Shown: one piece after another, positions 31,365 through 41,527 of the stretch
Numbering within the stretch: the stretch's first letter is position 1
How the letters are laid out: each line of letters opens with the position of its first letter
DNA from: a virus
DNA length: 45,308 nt
IMG/VR virus record: IMGVR_UViG_3300021963_000215
Location: 1 to 45,308 of that record
Reading direction: 5' to 3' (one strand)
Notes under the pieces: model-generated
Database searches by the model: none
Seen by the model: the letters and a program-made list of their open reading frames with translations, nothing else
Told to the model about the DNA's origin: nothing
Program-made: the position numbers and the translations under genes

Positions 31365-33221
31365 ATGCCGAATCAAGTAGACATAAAATACCTTAATAAA
31401 GACTTTACTTCATTCAAGTCGGACTTGATAGAGTATGCAAAATCATACTATCCCACAGTATATAACGACTTCAATCAGGCTTCACCTGGTAGTATGTTTA
31501 TTGAAATGGCTTCCTATGTAGGAGACGTTTTATCATTCTATTTAGATAATCAGATTCAAGAAACGTTCTTAGAATACTCTAAGCAAAAAGGCAACTTGTA
31601 TTCTATGGCTTACATGTTAGGTTATAGACCAAAGGTTACATCTGCTGCAACAGTTGTATTAGATGTATATCAACAAGTTCCTTCTCTAACTATTAGCGGA
31701 AGTACTATACCAGATTTTTCATATGCTATGAGTATAGATCAAGGCATGCAAGTTAAATCTAATGTAGATAGTTCAGTATTGTTTTATGTACCACAAAAGG
31801 TAGACTTTACAACATCTTCTTCATATGATCCAACTACTGTAGAAGTATATACTATTAATGGATCGAATGTTCCTACATCATACCTCTTAAAAAAGAGCGT
31901 TCAAGCATTATCAGGACAGGTTAAAACTCAAACGTTCTCTTTTGGTGCTGCTGAAAGATTTACTACAGTTAATTTACAAGATAACTCTATCATAACAATT
32001 CTTGAATCAAAAGATTCTAATGGTAATACATGGTATGAAGTACCATATCTTGCTCAAGATTATATTCTAAAACCTGTACAAAATACCGCTGCTAACTATC
32101 CTAGTTTATATCAGTATCAGAATCAAGTACCATACATGATTCAAAAACTAACAGTACCTAGAAGGTTTGTTTCAAGGTTTAAAGTTGATGGATCTTTAGA
32201 TATAGAATTTGGTGCAGGTATAAATTCTGTAGCTGATACTGCTGTAATACCTAATCCTAATACAGTAAGTGTTGGTTTAACTGGTGGTGGATTGAGTACT
32301 TTGTCTAGTTCATTTGATCCTACTAACTTTGTAACTACACAAACTTACGGTCTAGCTCCAAAGAATACATCTATAACATTTCAATATCTTGTAGGTGGTG
32401 GTGCAAAAGCAAATGTATTATCAGGTCAACTTACAGAAATAGTTTCATACTCAGTATCTGGTAATACGACATATCAAAATACTATAGTTATAAACAATAC
32501 AGAACCTGCCGCTGGTGGTGGAGACGGGGAATCTGTTGAGGAGTTAAGGTTTAACATAGCAGCAGAATTTCCAACACAACTTCGTGCCGTTACACAACAA
32601 GATTATTTAGCAAGAACTCTTTCTATGCCTGCTCAATATGGTAAAGTGAGTAAAGCGTATATAACAAAAGATGATGCTACTTTTAAGAATTATATGGACC
32701 AAGATCCAGGTCAGAGAGATCCTTTATCAATTAGTCTATACATTCTAGGACTAAATAGTCAAGGACAATTAGATGTACCTTCTCCAGCTATACTTCAGAA
32801 TATACAGACATATCTTAAAGATTATAGAATGTTGACTGATGCTGTCAATATTAAACCTGGATACATTATCAATATAGGTTGTGATTTTGAAATTATCATA
32901 AGACCAAACTATACAAGTCAAGATGTTATTGCTAGGTCTATATTAGCTCTTCAAGATTATTTTAATATAGACAACTGGCAGATTAATGAACCTATCATAC
33001 TAGGAGACATTTATTCAATATTAGATCAAGTAGAAGGTGTTCAAACTGTAAAAAAAGTAAGTATAGTAAATAAAACAGGAGAATCAAATGGCTACTCTAA
33101 ATATGCTTATGATATCTCAGCAGGAACACTAAATGGTGTGATATATCCTTCACTAGATCCTTCTATATTTGAAATAAAGTATTTAAATCAAGATATTCAA
33201 GGTCGTGTAGTAACAATATAA
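31365..33221 (+). CDS. gp6: Baseplate wedge protein, gp6-like (J-like)
   Basis: A 618-residue wedge protein. The N-terminal segment (VDIKYLNKDFTSFKSDLIEY, then GSMFIEMASYVGDVLSFYLD at about 48-68, then YSMAYMLGYRP) is typical of gp6/J-like baseplate proteins, which form the ring of the wedge. The middle 350 residues are beta-rich. The T4 protein is 660 residues. It directly follows gp25, a near-universal pairing in contractile tails. Confidence 0.92.
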   Translation: MPNQVDIKYLNKDFTSFKSDLIEYAKSYYPTVYNDFNQASPGSMFIEMASYVGDVLSFYLDNQIQETFLEYSKQKGNLYSMAYMLGYRPKVTSAATVVLDVYQQVPSLTISGSTIPDFSYAMSIDQGMQVKSNVDSSVLFYVPQKVDFTTSSSYDPTTVEVYTINGSNVPTSYLLKKSVQALSGQVKTQTFSFGAAERFTTVNLQDNSIITILESKDSNGNTWYEVPYLAQDYILKPVQNTAANYPSLYQYQNQVPYMIQKLTVPRRFVSRFKVDGSLDIEFGAGINSVADTAVIPNPNTVSVGLTGGGLSTLSSSFDPTNFVTTQTYGLAPKNTSITFQYLVGGGAKANVLSGQLTEIVSYSVSGNTTYQNTIVINNTEPAAGGGDGESVEELRFNIAAEFPTQLRAVTQQDYLARTLSMPAQYGKVSKAYITKDDATFKNYMDQDPGQRDPLSISLYILGLNSQGQLDVPSPAILQNIQTYLKDYRMLTDAVNIKPGYIINIGCDFEIIIRPNYTSQDVIARSILALQDYFNIDNWQINEPIILGDIYSILDQVEGVQTVKKVSIVNKTGESNGYSKYAYDISAGTLNGVIYPSLDPSIFEIKYLNQDIQGRVVTI

Positions 33222-33231
33222 AAGTATAAAA

Positions 33232-34335
33232 ATGGCCGTATATAAAATATTTGCATCTGCTGACGCTTCGTTATATTCTAACCAACCTGCTAGAAACACA
33301 GGTTTAGACGAAATATTAGAGGTTAGTGTAAAAAATAGTTCTCAACCTCTTAACTTTTTTGTTGATCCTGTCCCATCTGAACCATTATTACAAGATGATA
33401 TTAGAAGGTCTGTTATTTTATTTAGTCAAACAGATTTAAATAAAATAAAAACATTTAGAACAGGTTCTTGGCAAACAAATCTAAGACTATACTTAGCAAA
33501 TGCAGAAAACTTAACTACCACATATAATTTAGAGGTAGCTGCTGTATCCTCTTCTTGGTCAATGGGAACAGGTAAATTAATCGACAACCCGCAAACAAGA
33601 AATGGAGTATGTTGGTATAATACAGGATCGTTTATTTCAGCATCTAATAATTGGCCTAATGCAGCTTACTATTTAACTCCTGGTGGAGGTAACTGGTATG
33701 GTTCATTTGTAAGCCAGTCTTTTGAATATAATGTGAATAAAGATGTAGATGTTAATGTTACACCTATAGTTAATTCATGGTTTAGTGGGTCTAATAATGC
33801 TGGTTTTATAATTAAGCATCCTCAAAGTATAGAGACTAATTCAAATACTTATATCGCTTTAAGCTTCTTCTCAGTAGATACTCATACAATATATCCTCCT
33901 ACAATTGAAATGAAGTGGGATGATAGCTCTTATTCTACAGGAAGTCTTAGTGTTATTAACAGTTCAAATACTGTAGTAACTTTAGCCAATAATACAAGCG
34001 TGTATAAATACGGAACAGACAAATATAAGTTTAGGATAAACGCTAGAGATCAATATCCAACAAGAACATTTACTACTGCATCATTGTATACAGTTAATAA
34101 AGCACTTCCACAAACTTCATATTGGGCAGTCCAAGATGCAAAAACAGAAGATATGGTTATAAACTTTGACGATACATATACAAAGATAAGCTGCGATGGT
34201 ACAAGCAGTTATTTTAACATGTATATGAATGGTTTAGAACCAGAAAGATATTATAAGATACTTATCAAAACAGATTTATCTGATGGTGAGTCTTATGAAA
34301 TAGATAATAATCTCATTTTTAAAGTAGTTAGATAA
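33232..34335 (+). CDS. DNRLRE-like domain tail protein
   Basis: A 367-residue beta-rich protein with an N-terminal DNRLRE-type domain (about residues 5-210): IFASADASLYSNQPARNTGL, RRSVILFSQ, a strand LRLYLANAE, then DVDVNVTPIVNSWFSGSNN-AGFIIKHP. DNRLRE domains are common in secreted or surface carbohydrate-related proteins and some phage fibres. The rest (210-367) may be two small beta domains. It follows gp6 in the place where T4 has wedge and fibre-attachment proteins. A binding rather than enzymatic role is likely; no catalytic site is seen. Confidence 0.72.
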   Translation: MAVYKIFASADASLYSNQPARNTGLDEILEVSVKNSSQPLNFFVDPVPSEPLLQDDIRRSVILFSQTDLNKIKTFRTGSWQTNLRLYLANAENLTTTYNLEVAAVSSSWSMGTGKLIDNPQTRNGVCWYNTGSFISASNNWPNAAYYLTPGGGNWYGSFVSQSFEYNVNKDVDVNVTPIVNSWFSGSNNAGFIIKHPQSIETNSNTYIALSFFSVDTHTIYPPTIEMKWDDSSYSTGSLSVINSSNTVVTLANNTSVYKYGTDKYKFRINARDQYPTRTFTTASLYTVNKALPQTSYWAVQDAKTEDMVINFDDTYTKISCDGTSSYFNMYMNGLEPERYYKILIKTDLSDGESYEIDNNLIFKVVR

Positions 34336-34673
34336 TGGCGAATATAGATCTTGTTAAAGAGATATATGGTATAAACACATACGCAAAAGCTGTTGATACT
34401 CAATTTGAAGAGTTATTACAACCTCAAGTTGTAGAAACGACTTCTACAGTTACTGTCGATCAGTTTTTTCAATATTATCAAGATCTCTTCTTTGAAATAC
34501 CTGTATCTGGATCTATTAACTCTCATACATATCTTGTTGAACAAAGCCAACAATATATTGGAGGATCAGTTATAGATGCAGAAAAACAAGCACTTATTGA
34601 AGAGATTAACTCGCTTCGTCAACAATTGTTAGATTTGAATCAATCGTTTACAGATATTAATAGCTTATTATAA
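34335..34673 (+). CDS. Small tail-operon protein
   Basis: A 112-residue protein with a helical N-terminus (IDLVKEIYGINTYAKAVDTQ), a central hydrophobic section, and a C-terminal coiled coil (EKQALIEEINSLRQQLLDLN). It overlaps its neighbours by one base at each end, so it should be made in equal amount with the DNRLRE and 1402-residue proteins. A trimerising or docking adaptor for those proteins is one reading; function unknown. Confidence 0.6.
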   Translation: MANIDLVKEIYGINTYAKAVDTQFEELLQPQVVETTSTVTVDQFFQYYQDLFFEIPVSGSINSHTYLVEQSQQYIGGSVIDAEKQALIEEINSLRQQLLDLNQSFTDINSLL

Positions 34674-37600
34674 TGGAATTAGTTAACATAGTATATTCTG
34701 GTGAAGGAAAGCAGCCTGTAGAATTAACGCCTTTAGATAAGTCGTTAGTTACATCTAATTTCATTAACTCTAGTTTTGGTGCTACTGGTGACTATATAGA
34801 GTTGTTCATATATGATCAACAAGGACAGTTGTTAACAGCAGATTATGATGCTTTTGACTATTATCCATTTCTATTAAACAATCCAAAGAATAATACATAT
34901 TCTGCGTTAACTTTAGAGCCAGAAAAAGATCTTCGCAATAGAGGATTTAGTAGAGGTAATTTAACAGTGCAATATAACTTCTACAAAAAGTTATTTAACT
35001 CACAATTTGGAACACAGTATTGGATAAAAGAAATCTCACAAACTAGAAGAGAAATCAAGTTGTCGTCCCAAGTATTACCAGACTCAATTATAAGAGATGG
35101 TTTTACCCAATATCAAGCTTATATATCCACTAAAAACTACTACCCAATATTCTATCTGAATTTTGGAAATAATATAGTTTTAACTGCTAATAACATTGCA
35201 TTAACAGAAGACGAAGAGGGTGCATACTTACTCATCAAACTATATGAACCTCTTCCTACAGACTTTGATATTAAAAGTCAATTGTGGATTATAGATAAAG
35301 TAGCAGAGTCTGTTAGCTTTGATGTAGACATTCAAGTCCAAGTAGATCCTCAACAAGATCTTAATGGGCTCCGTGGACCAAACTACAACGTTCGTGTTAA
35401 TACAAAGAATGGACAGACTACACCGTACTATAACTATAATAACTTAATAGCTAGTCCTGTAAGTTCGTCTTTTCAAAAACTATCTAGCTATTATCAAGAT
35501 AAGTCTGTAGATATAAACGTAGATTATACTAACTTCTCAAACTTCATTCACTTCTCTAACGCTGAAGAAAGAGTTAGAAATTTTGTATATAAATTACAAT
35601 TGATAGAATCTAGTAGTTATGATTTAGCAACTCAACAAGCTATTATAGGTGGATCTGGAAGTGCTCAAATTGTTTCTTCTACAGTAAGTTCTATCCAACA
35701 ATCAATAGATAATATCATCAGGAATTTTGATATATATGAATACTATCTATATTTTAATTCATCTAGTTGGGCTTGGCCAAAAAGTACGACTACACAACCG
35801 TATGCTTTATATTCTGTATCCTCTTCTCAAGCTAGTAACTTCTTAGGAGGTGTTAATACTCTTCCAACAGCGACTACCCAATCATTGTTATTTAGTGCAT
35901 CTTATTATGATTTAACTAATAAAGATGCTCTTAGAAATGTAATTCCACAGTATTTACTTGATGATCCAAATAATCAACCTTATGTCACTTTTATTGACAT
36001 GATTGGCCAACATTTTGATAACATCTGGTTATACTATAAAGATGTATCTAACAGGTATAAAGCAACTAATAATCCAGATACGGGTATATCATTAGACCTC
36101 GTTTCTGACGCATTACGCGGCTTTGGTACTCAGTTATATACAAACTCAAACGTATCAGATAACCTCTATTATACATTGTTTGGAATCAATCCAGATGGGT
36201 CCTTGCTTCCTCCAACAGGTTCAGAGGTTATTACTAATTATGTTACTTCAAGTTTAACTACTCTCCCTGCTCAAACTATACAAGACGAGATATATAAAAG
36301 ATTGTATCACAACTTACCGTACTTGTTGAAAACAAAAGGAACAGAAAGAGGTGTTAAGGCATTGATATCTACATATGGTATTCCTGAATCTATTCTAACA
36401 GTAAGAGAGTTTGGCGGTAATCCTATAGGATCAGTTGATGGTGTTGCAGATATGAACACATCAGACTACAAAGTATTAATTACAACAGGATCAGGTGGTA
36501 TTGTAACAGGAAGTTTAGAATTATCTTCATCACTTCTATCACCTTATACAACACTACAATACTATACAAATAATGATAGGATAAATAGCACGAATATTGA
36601 AATAGGTTTTTCACCGGCAGATGTTATTAATGCAAACATTACAGCATCACAAGGTTATTTTGATATTAATCAATTAATTGGTGCTCCTGGCTATCAATAT
36701 TCTGCATCTTACCAACCACTAGTAAGTGCTTCAAATGCTTATTTTGGAACATACACACAATCTAATAGTATTTGGGAATACATAAGGCTTATTAAGTTTT
36801 ATAATAACTCTCTTTTCAAAATGATTAAAGACTTTGTACCAGCTAGAGCTAATGTCTCTACAGGTATTATAGTTAAATCTCATATGTTAGAGAGGAATAA
36901 ATACGCAAGAAATGAACCTGTAGTAACATTTAATGATTACTCTCAGTCTATTGATATGTTAACAATAGATGCAGGAGACGGTGGAGCTATATCTGGTTCT
37001 ACTTATTGGGATGACTTTGTCATTACTCCTTTAGGATTGGCTTCTTATACTAGCTCGCAAAATATGGAGTTGTATAATGGTGAATTAAACGGCTCTGAAA
37101 TAGTAGTTACTAATGGCGATGCTTTAAACCAAAAAGAAGCATCTAACTTGCCAGGAACAGGTTCAGGTTTTATTGAAGTGAATTTAGGAGCATTATATCA
37201 AAATGTAACTTCATCTGTAAGGTCTATTGAATTATTTGATTTGGATTATAATTCTGATCAGTTACTTCCGGTTAACTATGGAATAGTAACTCAGTCTATT
37301 AATAATGCGCAAATAGATAATTACGCAACATACACAAACCCTAATAGTCCGTATGCTCAAGTTCAAGATTATAACTACAATTTAGAAAGATCTGTCATAC
37401 CAAGGTATAGAGGATCACAAACAATTAGTAGTGAGTACAATACAGAAAGCCCAGCAAATATTTCATATGGAGATACTGCTGCTATTGATAAGATAAAATA
37501 TCAGTATGCGTATCTTGTAGATATATATTCATCTTCTTTATTACTACCTAATAGATCTAATGCCCAAATAAAATATATTATAGATAATAATCAAAATGTG

Positions 37601-38881
37601 CTTGATCTTACTAAAGCGAATAAAAATATATTTACAGTTCAAAACATATTTAAGTCACAAGAAACTACAAACATATCTTTGTTCAATTATGATGAAGCAA
37701 ATCCATATACTCAGCAATTAGTAAACAATCCTAACTTACAAATATATGAAGGTGGTTGGAGATATCTCCCTATCTTACATAATATTAGTGGATCGCCATC
37801 AACATCTCAAATATATAATTTAGATAATCCAACTTCAATAACAATTGAGGGAACATCAGGTGGTGGCGGTGGTGCACCAATAGATCCTAATGATCCGCAT
37901 TTAGAAATACTGAACTATTCTATTAATTATTGGAGTATTGAAACACCAGATGGTTTTGGAAATAGTGATTTTTCACTTTTAATGTCGGCTTCTTATATAG
38001 GATCTGGCGGAGCAGCTGCATTTAATGTAACTTTAAATGCAAATTCATTCATAAACATAGGATTTGGAGCCTGTTCATTTAGCCCAATTGTAACATCAGG
38101 TATTGTTATATCTAGTGGATCAACTACTGGATACGTTGGAATAGGAGAACTAGCTGGCGCACCAAGTACAGGTAATGGATCCGGAGAGAGTATAGCGGGA
38201 GGAGCTCATTGGCCTTCTGTATCTTTACCTAGCACATGTACAATAAATATAGGTTCTATTACTGCAGGAGCAAGTGGCGGCGGTGGAGGAGAAAATGTTC
38301 CATCATTTACGTATTATACATCGTTTGTAACTAGTTCTCAGGTATGCTTATATTATATTAGTGAATCAAACCAAGTAATATTTAATTCAGACTTAGCATA
38401 TTACTATTCTAGAGGTCTTACATTCCAATCTACTTCTGACCTTGCTTGGACATCATCTATATTAGATCCTGTTATACTTCCTTTTACGTTAAACGTTGGA
38501 GATAAAATATCTTTTTATGATTCTGCTTCAAGACTTGGATGGAATGAAGCCTTTGAATATACTATTAAAAATGTAGTCTTTACAGGATCTGGAGAAACAG
38601 GATCTAGGATATATACAGAATTAGATAGGCCTGTAAACCTAGCTCTATTTAATTCAGGCTCAGGAAATGTAGATGCTTTTTCTAATGCTCCTTGGAGAGC
38701 GTGTAGATATGTTGTATGGAAACATGTGCCAGATGAAACAAATGTTATGTTAAGATACAATCCTAAAGATCAAAGTATAGTAGAAAACGGGTTACTTTAC
38801 CCTCAATACATAGATCCTATAGTACGTGATAATTCAGGAAATGTTATAAAAGCTCTAAAACAGCAAAACTTAATACAATAA
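34673..38881 (+). CDS. Large baseplate / fibre-attachment protein (1402 aa)
   Basis: A very long virion protein. The first 1000 residues alternate helical and beta-rich parts; KLFNSQFGTQYWIKEISQTR and YKRLYHNLPYLLKTKGTERG (about 540-560) look like baseplate-wedge segments, and the position after gp6 recalls T4 gp7 (1032 residues). Gly tracts at 1063-1067 and 1202-1206 flank a compact beta-rich segment of about 135 residues that appears inserted. The last 195 residues form a separate domain ending in YVVWKHVPDETNVML. Identity with gp7 is inference from order and size. Confidence 0.72.
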   Translation: MELVNIVYSGEGKQPVELTPLDKSLVTSNFINSSFGATGDYIELFIYDQQGQLLTADYDAFDYYPFLLNNPKNNTYSALTLEPEKDLRNRGFSRGNLTVQYNFYKKLFNSQFGTQYWIKEISQTRREIKLSSQVLPDSIIRDGFTQYQAYISTKNYYPIFYLNFGNNIVLTANNIALTEDEEGAYLLIKLYEPLPTDFDIKSQLWIIDKVAESVSFDVDIQVQVDPQQDLNGLRGPNYNVRVNTKNGQTTPYYNYNNLIASPVSSSFQKLSSYYQDKSVDINVDYTNFSNFIHFSNAEERVRNFVYKLQLIESSSYDLATQQAIIGGSGSAQIVSSTVSSIQQSIDNIIRNFDIYEYYLYFNSSSWAWPKSTTTQPYALYSVSSSQASNFLGGVNTLPTATTQSLLFSASYYDLTNKDALRNVIPQYLLDDPNNQPYVTFIDMIGQHFDNIWLYYKDVSNRYKATNNPDTGISLDLVSDALRGFGTQLYTNSNVSDNLYYTLFGINPDGSLLPPTGSEVITNYVTSSLTTLPAQTIQDEIYKRLYHNLPYLLKTKGTERGVKALISTYGIPESILTVREFGGNPIGSVDGVADMNTSDYKVLITTGSGGIVTGSLELSSSLLSPYTTLQYYTNNDRINSTNIEIGFSPADVINANITASQGYFDINQLIGAPGYQYSASYQPLVSASNAYFGTYTQSNSIWEYIRLIKFYNNSLFKMIKDFVPARANVSTGIIVKSHMLERNKYARNEPVVTFNDYSQSIDMLTIDAGDGGAISGSTYWDDFVITPLGLASYTSSQNMELYNGELNGSEIVVTNGDALNQKEASNLPGTGSGFIEVNLGALYQNVTSSVRSIELFDLDYNSDQLLPVNYGIVTQSINNAQIDNYATYTNPNSPYAQVQDYNYNLERSVIPRYRGSQTISSEYNTESPANISYGDTAAIDKIKYQYAYLVDIYSSSLLLPNRSNAQIKYIIDNNQNVLDLTKANKNIFTVQNIFKSQETTNISLFNYDEANPYTQQLVNNPNLQIYEGGWRYLPILHNISGSPSTSQIYNLDNPTSITIEGTSGGGGGAPIDPNDPHLEILNYSINYWSIETPDGFGNSDFSLLMSASYIGSGGAAAFNVTLNANSFINIGFGACSFSPIVTSGIVISSGSTTGYVGIGELAGAPSTGNGSGESIAGGAHWPSVSLPSTCTINIGSITAGASGGGGGENVPSFTYYTSFVTSSQVCLYYISESNQVIFNSDLAYYYSRGLTFQSTSDLAWTSSILDPVILPFTLNVGDKISFYDSASRLGWNEAFEYTIKNVVFTGSGETGSRIYTELDRPVNLALFNSGSGNVDAFSNAPWRACRYVVWKHVPDETNVMLRYNPKDQSIVENGLLYPQYIDPIVRDNSGNVIKALKQQNLIQ

Positions 38882-38896
38882 AAAGTCAAATCGAAT

Positions 38897-38905
38897 ATAT
38901 TTATT
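38897..38905 (+). promoter_or_regulatory. ATATTTATT motif upstream of the 218-residue tail gene
   Basis: AATATATTTATTT occurs in the 40-base gap after the 1402-residue gene, 16 bases before the start of the 218-residue gene. It may begin a separate transcript for the distal tail/fibre genes. Confidence 0.4.
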
Positions 38906-38921
38906 TAAAAGCCATTTTTGT

Positions 38922-39578
38922 ATGTCATATTTAAGTAGTACCTCTGTAGTAGTAGATGCCATCCTTACTAAAAAGGGTCGTGAACTCTTAGCTCGTAATA
39001 ATGGTAGCTTTCAAATCACCCAATTTAGTTTAGCGGATGATGAGATTGATTACACTTTATACAATCCAAACCACCCTTCCGGGTCTGCATTCTATGGTGA
39101 AGCAATTGAAGCTATGCCAATTTTACAAGCGTATCCTAATGATACAGAGATTATGAGATATAAGTTGATTACTCTTCCAAGAGGTACAGCTAAAATCCCT
39201 GTTCTTGATCTTGGATATACTTCCATCACTTTAAAGCAAGGCGCTTCTTTGGCAATCACTCCACAGACACTCAACTACCTTGGAGCTACTTCAACATTTG
39301 AGCAATCTGGTTATACAGCTACAATCGGCGATGTTAGAACTATGTCATCTTTTAACGGTGTAGGTATTAATACACCAGAAGCAACTAGCTTAAATAGCAC
39401 AACAACTATAGGAACTAATGTAAGTAAGACAGTTATTGGAACTACTATCAATATAACTGCTACTACTGTTAATACTCTGTTTGGCTCTAATACAGCATTG
39501 TATACTACATTAGTAGTAACTGGCCGTGACTCTGGTGCTAGAATCTCTATTCCTGTAACAATAACAAAAGTAAACTAA
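38922..39578 (+). CDS. Tail/fibre structural protein, unknown
   Basis: A 218-residue protein. The N-terminal VVVDAILTKKGRELLARNNG followed by FQITQFSLADDEIDYTLYNP is a pattern I recognise from virion proteins of other marine phages. The C-terminal half is beta-rich with Thr/Ser-rich strands and ends in a strand pair ARISIPVTITKVN, possibly an Ig-like domain. Adhesive or decoration role inferred. It starts a unit of three tail genes. Confidence 0.68.
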   Translation: MSYLSSTSVVVDAILTKKGRELLARNNGSFQITQFSLADDEIDYTLYNPNHPSGSAFYGEAIEAMPILQAYPNDTEIMRYKLITLPRGTAKIPVLDLGYTSITLKQGASLAITPQTLNYLGATSTFEQSGYTATIGDVRTMSSFNGVGINTPEATSLNSTTTIGTNVSKTVIGTTINITATTVNTLFGSNTALYTTLVVTGRDSGARISIPVTITKVN

Positions 39579-39585
39579 TTAATAT

Positions 39586-40617
39586 ATGTCATTTACTAGA
39601 TTAGATCCAACAGATTTTGTAGTATCTTCAGACTCAGTTACAGCGCCAGCGTGGAGTAATAATGTAACAGTACTATCTTCATTTTATACAGCATCTGCTG
39701 CAAACACAGGCAGTTATTACATAGATGTTTATAATGCTCCTATAACTACAACTACTGCATCCATACAGTTCTCTATTGCTTATGGAAATTCATTAGGTTC
39801 AGGATCAGCACCTATAAACCCGCTTGTTTTACAAAACACTCCTACAAGAATTACTTTTGGTCAATATAGAAATTTAGTATACGGAGATGCAGAATCTGCT
39901 GTTAACTTTGGTACTGGAAATACTGCATCTATTGACTTAATCGCCCTCCCTGTAGATAGAAATAGATATAAAGAGACCCTATTCCCAGGAACGTGGAATT
40001 TACATTTGTCTGGATCTGGTGGATTGATTAAATTAACCGACAACTCTAATGATGTTACTACAGTAAACTATGTAGATGGAGGTAGAGTTTATTATATAGT
40101 ATCAGGTTCTAATGGCAGTGCTGCTACGGCTCCTTTGATCTCTGGTGCTGCTCAAAGAGGATTCTCCATATCCGGAAGCTATGGATTGTTTTTACCAGAT
40201 ATTGGACTATTCTTATTAAACCCTCTGGCTCTTAGCATAAATGCTGCAGGTGGAGGTATAGGATTGAGCCTGTCTACTTCTGCAACAGCACAAGCAGCTT
40301 CTTTAAACATGACTGGTATTGTAAACACAATAGTTAATGGAAGCTACTTCCAACTAAACTCTCAAGAGACTATCTCTTCTGATTATGTGTTTGTAAGAAT
40401 TAAAAACCAAGATTATAACTATACAACCAATCCATCATTTATCACTGGTTCAGGAACATTGATTTATTCAAACTTCATCAATAGTCCTCAAACCTTCCCA
40501 ACTACTGTTGGTTTATATAATGATAATAACGAGTTGTTAGCCGTAGCTAAAATGTCTAAACCTCTTACAAAAGATTTTACTAAGGAAGCTTTAGTTAGAG
40601 TTAAATTAGATTGGTAA
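39586..40617 (+). CDS. Tail/fibre structural protein, paralogue A
   Basis: A 343-residue beta-rich protein. The last 75 residues (RIKNQDYNYTTNPSFITGSG, TTVGLYNDNNELLAVAKMSKP) are clearly related to the C-terminus of the next gene. The central part (SIDLIALPVDRNRYKETLFPG and a following strand pair) also aligns roughly with it. Residues 165-270 include Gly/Ala-rich segments typical of fibre proteins. Exposed-tail role is inferred from composition and context. Confidence 0.7.
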   Translation: MSFTRLDPTDFVVSSDSVTAPAWSNNVTVLSSFYTASAANTGSYYIDVYNAPITTTTASIQFSIAYGNSLGSGSAPINPLVLQNTPTRITFGQYRNLVYGDAESAVNFGTGNTASIDLIALPVDRNRYKETLFPGTWNLHLSGSGGLIKLTDNSNDVTTVNYVDGGRVYYIVSGSNGSAATAPLISGAAQRGFSISGSYGLFLPDIGLFLLNPLALSINAAGGGIGLSLSTSATAQAASLNMTGIVNTIVNGSYFQLNSQETISSDYVFVRIKNQDYNYTTNPSFITGSGTLIYSNFINSPQTFPTTVGLYNDNNELLAVAKMSKPLTKDFTKEALVRVKLDW

Positions 40618-40627
40618 TAAATAATTA

Positions 40628-41518
40628 ATGAGCAGATCATCAAATACACTGAAGACCTCAGATGTAACTTCTGTACCTATACAAGTAAAATATTTTGCTA
40701 GTTATAATACAGTAAGTCCAGCTCCATTATGGTCTGATACAGGAATCACATATAAAAGAGGATTAAACAATACATCATCATTTTATAAAATACCTGCAGC
40801 AGACACAGCTTCTTTTTTAAATTATAGATCAGCACAACAACTTTATTACTCTAACTATATATCAGGATCTATTCCTACTACTGCATCTTATGCAGATAAC
40901 TGGCTTCAATCAACTGCCGCATCAGGAACATTTGATGAAGATTATAGATTTTTCCCTACAGCATCAAATGCTTCAATTTGGATTGTAAGCATACCTAGAT
41001 CTGTTTATGGACAACAGATTGCTAGAAAGAGTTTTTATATGTCTGGCTCTACTGTTGATGGTATAACAGTAAGAGATTGGCAAATTATAGATGATGGTAA
41101 TGGTAACTTAGTAGAAGTAAATTCTGGTACGGTGGTAAACCAAAAAGTAGGGAATTTATTTTATGCACAAGGAATGGCAGTTATAACTTCTCAAGCTCCT
41201 GAGTTTGGTACATTAATGTTTGATAATGCTTATGATACTCGATTAGATTTAACTGCACAGTTAACGATATATCAAAATGAAGTAAGATGTTTAGTTAATG
41301 AAAATGATTTTAACTATACGCTGAACCCAAGTGCTATAATATCTGGATCAAATGGCGACTACATAAATGCAATCACAGGTTCAGACTTTGATCCATACTC
41401 AACAACTGTAGGTTTGTATAATGATGCAAATGAATTATTAGTGGTAGGAAAACTGTCTAGACCATATAGAATGCCACCTAATACGGACATGGCTTTTATA
41501 GTAAGATGGGATAGTTAA
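40628..41518 (+). CDS. Tail/fibre structural protein, paralogue B
   Basis: A 296-residue protein sharing with its upstream neighbour the block NDFNYTLNPSAIISGSN, TTVGLYNDANELLVVGKLSRP and the final hydrophobic strand. The middle has SIWIVSIPRSVYGQQIARKS followed by a DDGNGNLVEV turn, a pattern seen in other marine phage virion proteins. It lacks the Gly-rich section of paralogue A. The pair probably arose by duplication and may occupy equivalent positions on fibres. Confidence 0.7.
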   Translation: MSRSSNTLKTSDVTSVPIQVKYFASYNTVSPAPLWSDTGITYKRGLNNTSSFYKIPAADTASFLNYRSAQQLYYSNYISGSIPTTASYADNWLQSTAASGTFDEDYRFFPTASNASIWIVSIPRSVYGQQIARKSFYMSGSTVDGITVRDWQIIDDGNGNLVEVNSGTVVNQKVGNLFYAQGMAVITSQAPEFGTLMFDNAYDTRLDLTAQLTIYQNEVRCLVNENDFNYTLNPSAIISGSNGDYINAITGSDFDPYSTTVGLYNDANELLVVGKLSRPYRMPPNTDMAFIVRWDS

Positions 41519-41527
41519 AAATAAAGT

